Positions 62,603 through 64,000 of a DNA stretch of 64,000 nucleotides are shown one piece after another. The notes under the pieces are model-generated. The model searched no databases. It saw only the letters and a program-made list of their open reading frames with translations, and had not been told where the DNA came from. Position 1 is the stretch's first letter. The number at the start of each line of letters is the position of its first letter. This stretch comes from an uncultured Brevibacillus sp. (GTDB lineage Bacteria > Bacillota > Bacilli > Brevibacillales > Brevibacillaceae), in contig NZ_CANMZW010000002.1 of assembly GCF_947502445.1 (NCBI RefSeq), forward strand, positions 1-64,000, in the 5' to 3' direction. Position numbers and translations under genes: made by a program.

Positions 62603-62980
62603 TTATTTCTTGACTTTTTCCGTTTTTAAAATGCCTCGTCTCGCCGATTCCGTCCGTGCAAAGCCACCTTGCATAAAGCGATGGGTCATCAATGATTCGA
62701 CTGGCTCACCATTACGCAGGTGCTGCTCGACCAAAAGGTCTGCATCCTCTGGCGTTATGTTTTCATACCAGATCCCCTCTGGATAAACGATCACTACACA
62801 GGCATCCTCACACCGTCCATTACAGCGCGTGCGGGTAGTATGTACGACATCATCCAAGCCAGCTCTTGTGATTGACTCCCGAAGTGCTAGCGTTACTTCT
62901 TCCCCACCTTTGCGCATACAGCTGCCGCCGTTACAGATCAATACATGGTGCGTTGTTTGCGATAAATCCCAGGTTGCCAC
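62603..62980 (-). CDS. Thioredoxin-like [2Fe-2S] ferredoxin domain protein
   Basis: 125-residue protein with a (2Fe-2S) ferredoxin-like, thioredoxin-fold domain as in NuoE and CobW-linked ferredoxins. Cysteines C16, C21, C53 and C57 give the C-x4-C ... C-x3-C ligand pattern (ICNGGSC, RCNGRCEDAC), with C61 extra. The surrounding VVIVYPEGIWYENITPEDAD strand/turn is typical of the family. GTG start after GGGAGGAG. No partner enzyme is adjacent. The promoter is excellent and carries a Zur-like box at the transcription start, which suggests expression rises when zinc is scarce. Confidence 0.82.
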   Translation of the reverse strand: MATWDLSQTTHHVLICNGGSCMRKGGEEVTLALRESITRAGLDDVVHTTRTRCNGRCEDACVVIVYPEGIWYENITPEDADLLVEQHLRNGEPVESLMTHRFMQGGFARTESARRGILKTEKVKK

Positions 62981-63005
62981 TTCCAGCCACTCCTCCCTGC
63001 ATCAA

Positions 63006-63024
63006 AACGTAATGATTACGTTTA
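63006..63024. promoter_or_regulatory. Zur-like box at the [2Fe-2S] gene promoter
   Basis: AAACGTAATGATTACGTTT is a perfect palindrome about a central G. Its core CGTAATNATTACG equals the Bacillus Zur-box core (TCGTAATNATTACGA). It lies just downstream of a good sigma-A promoter, about +6 to +24, where bound repressor would block transcription. Confidence 0.65.
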
Positions 63025-63036
63025 TCTACTGTTTTA

Positions 63037-63065
63037 CTATATCTTTTCTCATCATGCCTGTAAAT
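63037..63065 (-). promoter_or_regulatory. Sigma-A promoter of the [2Fe-2S] protein gene
   Basis: On the minus strand TTTACA (-35, 63060-63065) and TATAGT (-10, 63037-63042) are exactly 17 nt apart. Start codon 57 nt downstream of the -10. Confidence 0.75.
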
Positions 63066-63147
63066 AGCGCAATTAGCAATTCCCAGAACGTTTTGTTTTT
63101 GATAGAATATATGTTCGTACACAAATATGATAGATGGTGGTGAAAGC

Positions 63148-64000
63148 ATGTCCGTAACCAAGCAACGTGATGCCTTGCAGCTCCTTGAATTAATGGGCTC
63201 CTTTCCCTGGTACGTGGAGAAATTTATTGAGCATAAAAAAACGAAGAAAAATTCTCCCTCCACCCTGCTCGGTTATTTGCGTGATATTACGTTTTTCTTT
63301 CGTTGGATGATGACAGAAGGCTTAACCCCTGCGTCTGAGATGAAGCATATTCCTTTGCAGGATCTCAATGATCTAAAAAAGGAAACGGTAGAAAGCTATA
63401 TTCTGTACTTACAGGAATCACATCTATATGAGCGCTCTGCTCTTTTGACCAACCCTACCCGGAGTGCAAAAAAAGAGTACAGTGATCGGACAATCAGCAG
63501 AAAGATTTCCAGTCTGAAATCATTGTTTCATTACTTGGCTGCATTGGCCGAGGATGATAATGGCGAATCGTATTTAACTCGCAATGTCCTCGCCAAAATA
63601 GAAGTAGAGACGATCGAGCTTACCCCGCTAGCCCGAGCGAATGCTATTCGAGCCAAAATCTTGATCGACGATGAGATTTACCAGTTCGTCGATTTTATCT
63701 ACAATGGTTACCTTGCGCATTGTAACACGTTGAAAAAGCAGCAATTTCATCTTCAAAACCGTGATCGTGACACCGCTATTGTCGCGTTGATTCTCTCGGG
63801 AGGATTTCGTGTATCGGAAATCGTAAGTTTGGACCTGTCCGACATTGTTATGGAAAAGAATCAGCTAAAAATGGTACGCAAGGGTAAAAAAGAAGACGCT
63901 CCCTTTTTCAGTGATTGGGGAAAAGAATACTTAGGGCGCTATTTGCAAGAGCGAGACAAATATATGCCTTCACACCAGGAAGATGCTGTTTTTCTTGCTG
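63148..64000 (+). CDS. xerS: Tyrosine recombinase XerS-like (3' end beyond the window)
   Basis: Site-specific tyrosine recombinase, read from ATG 63148 without a stop to the window edge (284 codons seen of about 360). N-terminal SAM-like core-binding domain (about residues 15-160; PWYVEKFIEHKKTKKNSPST, TISRKISSLKSLFHYL) and the start of the catalytic domain with the first catalytic Arg in LSGGFRVSEIVSLDL (about residue 220) and the beta-hairpin Lys region MVRKGKKEDAPF. The remaining His, Arg and Tyr residues lie beyond the window. The layout matches the XerS-type chromosome dimer recombinase of Firmicutes. No attachment site was seen nearby. Ribosome site GGTGGTGA. Confidence 0.85.
   Translation, partial: MSVTKQRDALQLLELMGSFPWYVEKFIEHKKTKKNSPSTLLGYLRDITFFFRWMMTEGLTPASEMKHIPLQDLNDLKKETVESYILYLQESHLYERSALLTNPTRSAKKEYSDRTISRKISSLKSLFHYLAALAEDDNGESYLTRNVLAKIEVETIELTPLARANAIRAKILIDDEIYQFVDFIYNGYLAHCNTLKKQQFHLQNRDRDTAIVALILSGGFRVSEIVSLDLSDIVMEKNQLKMVRKGKKEDAPFFSDWGKEYLGRYLQERDKYMPSHQEDAVFLA

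Overview
The window reads as chromosomal DNA of an endospore-forming, low-to-medium GC Firmicute of the Brevibacillus/Paenibacillus type. This rests on the gene content and gene style: a CdaS-type sporulation diadenylate cyclase, a fused SecDF, YwqB/YwqA- and YpdA-like proteins, a MecA paralogue, an SLH-anchored GH18 hydrolase, a XerS-like recombinase, strong GGAGG ribosome sites and frequent TTG/GTG starts. The genus is an inference. I found no tRNA, rRNA, CRISPR array, prophage or intact insertion sequence.

Layout. 0.1-11 kb: housekeeping and envelope genes (2-hydroxyacid dehydrogenase, OatA-like O-acetyltransferase with a possible 44-residue upstream ORF, DinG-type Fe-S helicase, alkyltransferase-like protein, two peptidases). 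11.3-25 kb, minus strand: cdaS, then a long tightly packed operon with an oligopeptide ABC transporter, a 1059-residue M14-type peptidase, pyrrolidone-carboxyl peptidase and the three 5-oxoprolinase subunits. The whole forms a route from imported peptides to free pyroglutamate to glutamate. At its head is an IclR effector domain without a DNA-binding domain, abutting a truncated YitT gene, which looks like a deletion scar. 25-31 kb: DUF4855 protein and the SWIM/SNF2 pair with a small third gene. 31-37 kb: a sensor kinase with a degenerate EAL domain, an ABC exporter behind a near-perfect Fur box, and a Tat-exported P1 peptidase. 37-40.5 kb is a decay zone: a SulP stub, a 5'-broken oxidoreductase and a membrane-anchored protein gene broken by an 11-bp tandem duplication and a second frameshift, with an intact MFS gene between them. 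40.7-47.7 kb: GNAT, LysE, SecDF, VOC, VTT, GyrI-like and WYL genes. 47.8-52.7 kb: eutBC without microcompartment genes, an orphan receiver-only regulator, a CBS-AAA+-Fis sigma-54 activator and an Rrf2 regulator with its likely operator. 52.8-60 kb: BAAT-like hydrolase, a structured intergenic repeat, HIT, YpdA, GH18, MecA-like protein and an island of very small hydrophilic proteins. 60-64 kb: threonine catabolism (tdh-kbl), a [2Fe-2S] protein with a Zur-like box just downstream of its promoter, and a recombinase gene running off the window end.

The most interesting points are the pyroglutamyl-peptide salvage operon with its duplicated-domain M14 enzyme and decapitated regulator, the Zur-box [2Fe-2S] protein, the eutBC/receiver-only/sigma-54 arrangement, the degenerate EAL kinase, and the cluster of recent gene inactivations at 37-40.5 kb. 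All functional statements come from reading motifs by eye; no database search was run.
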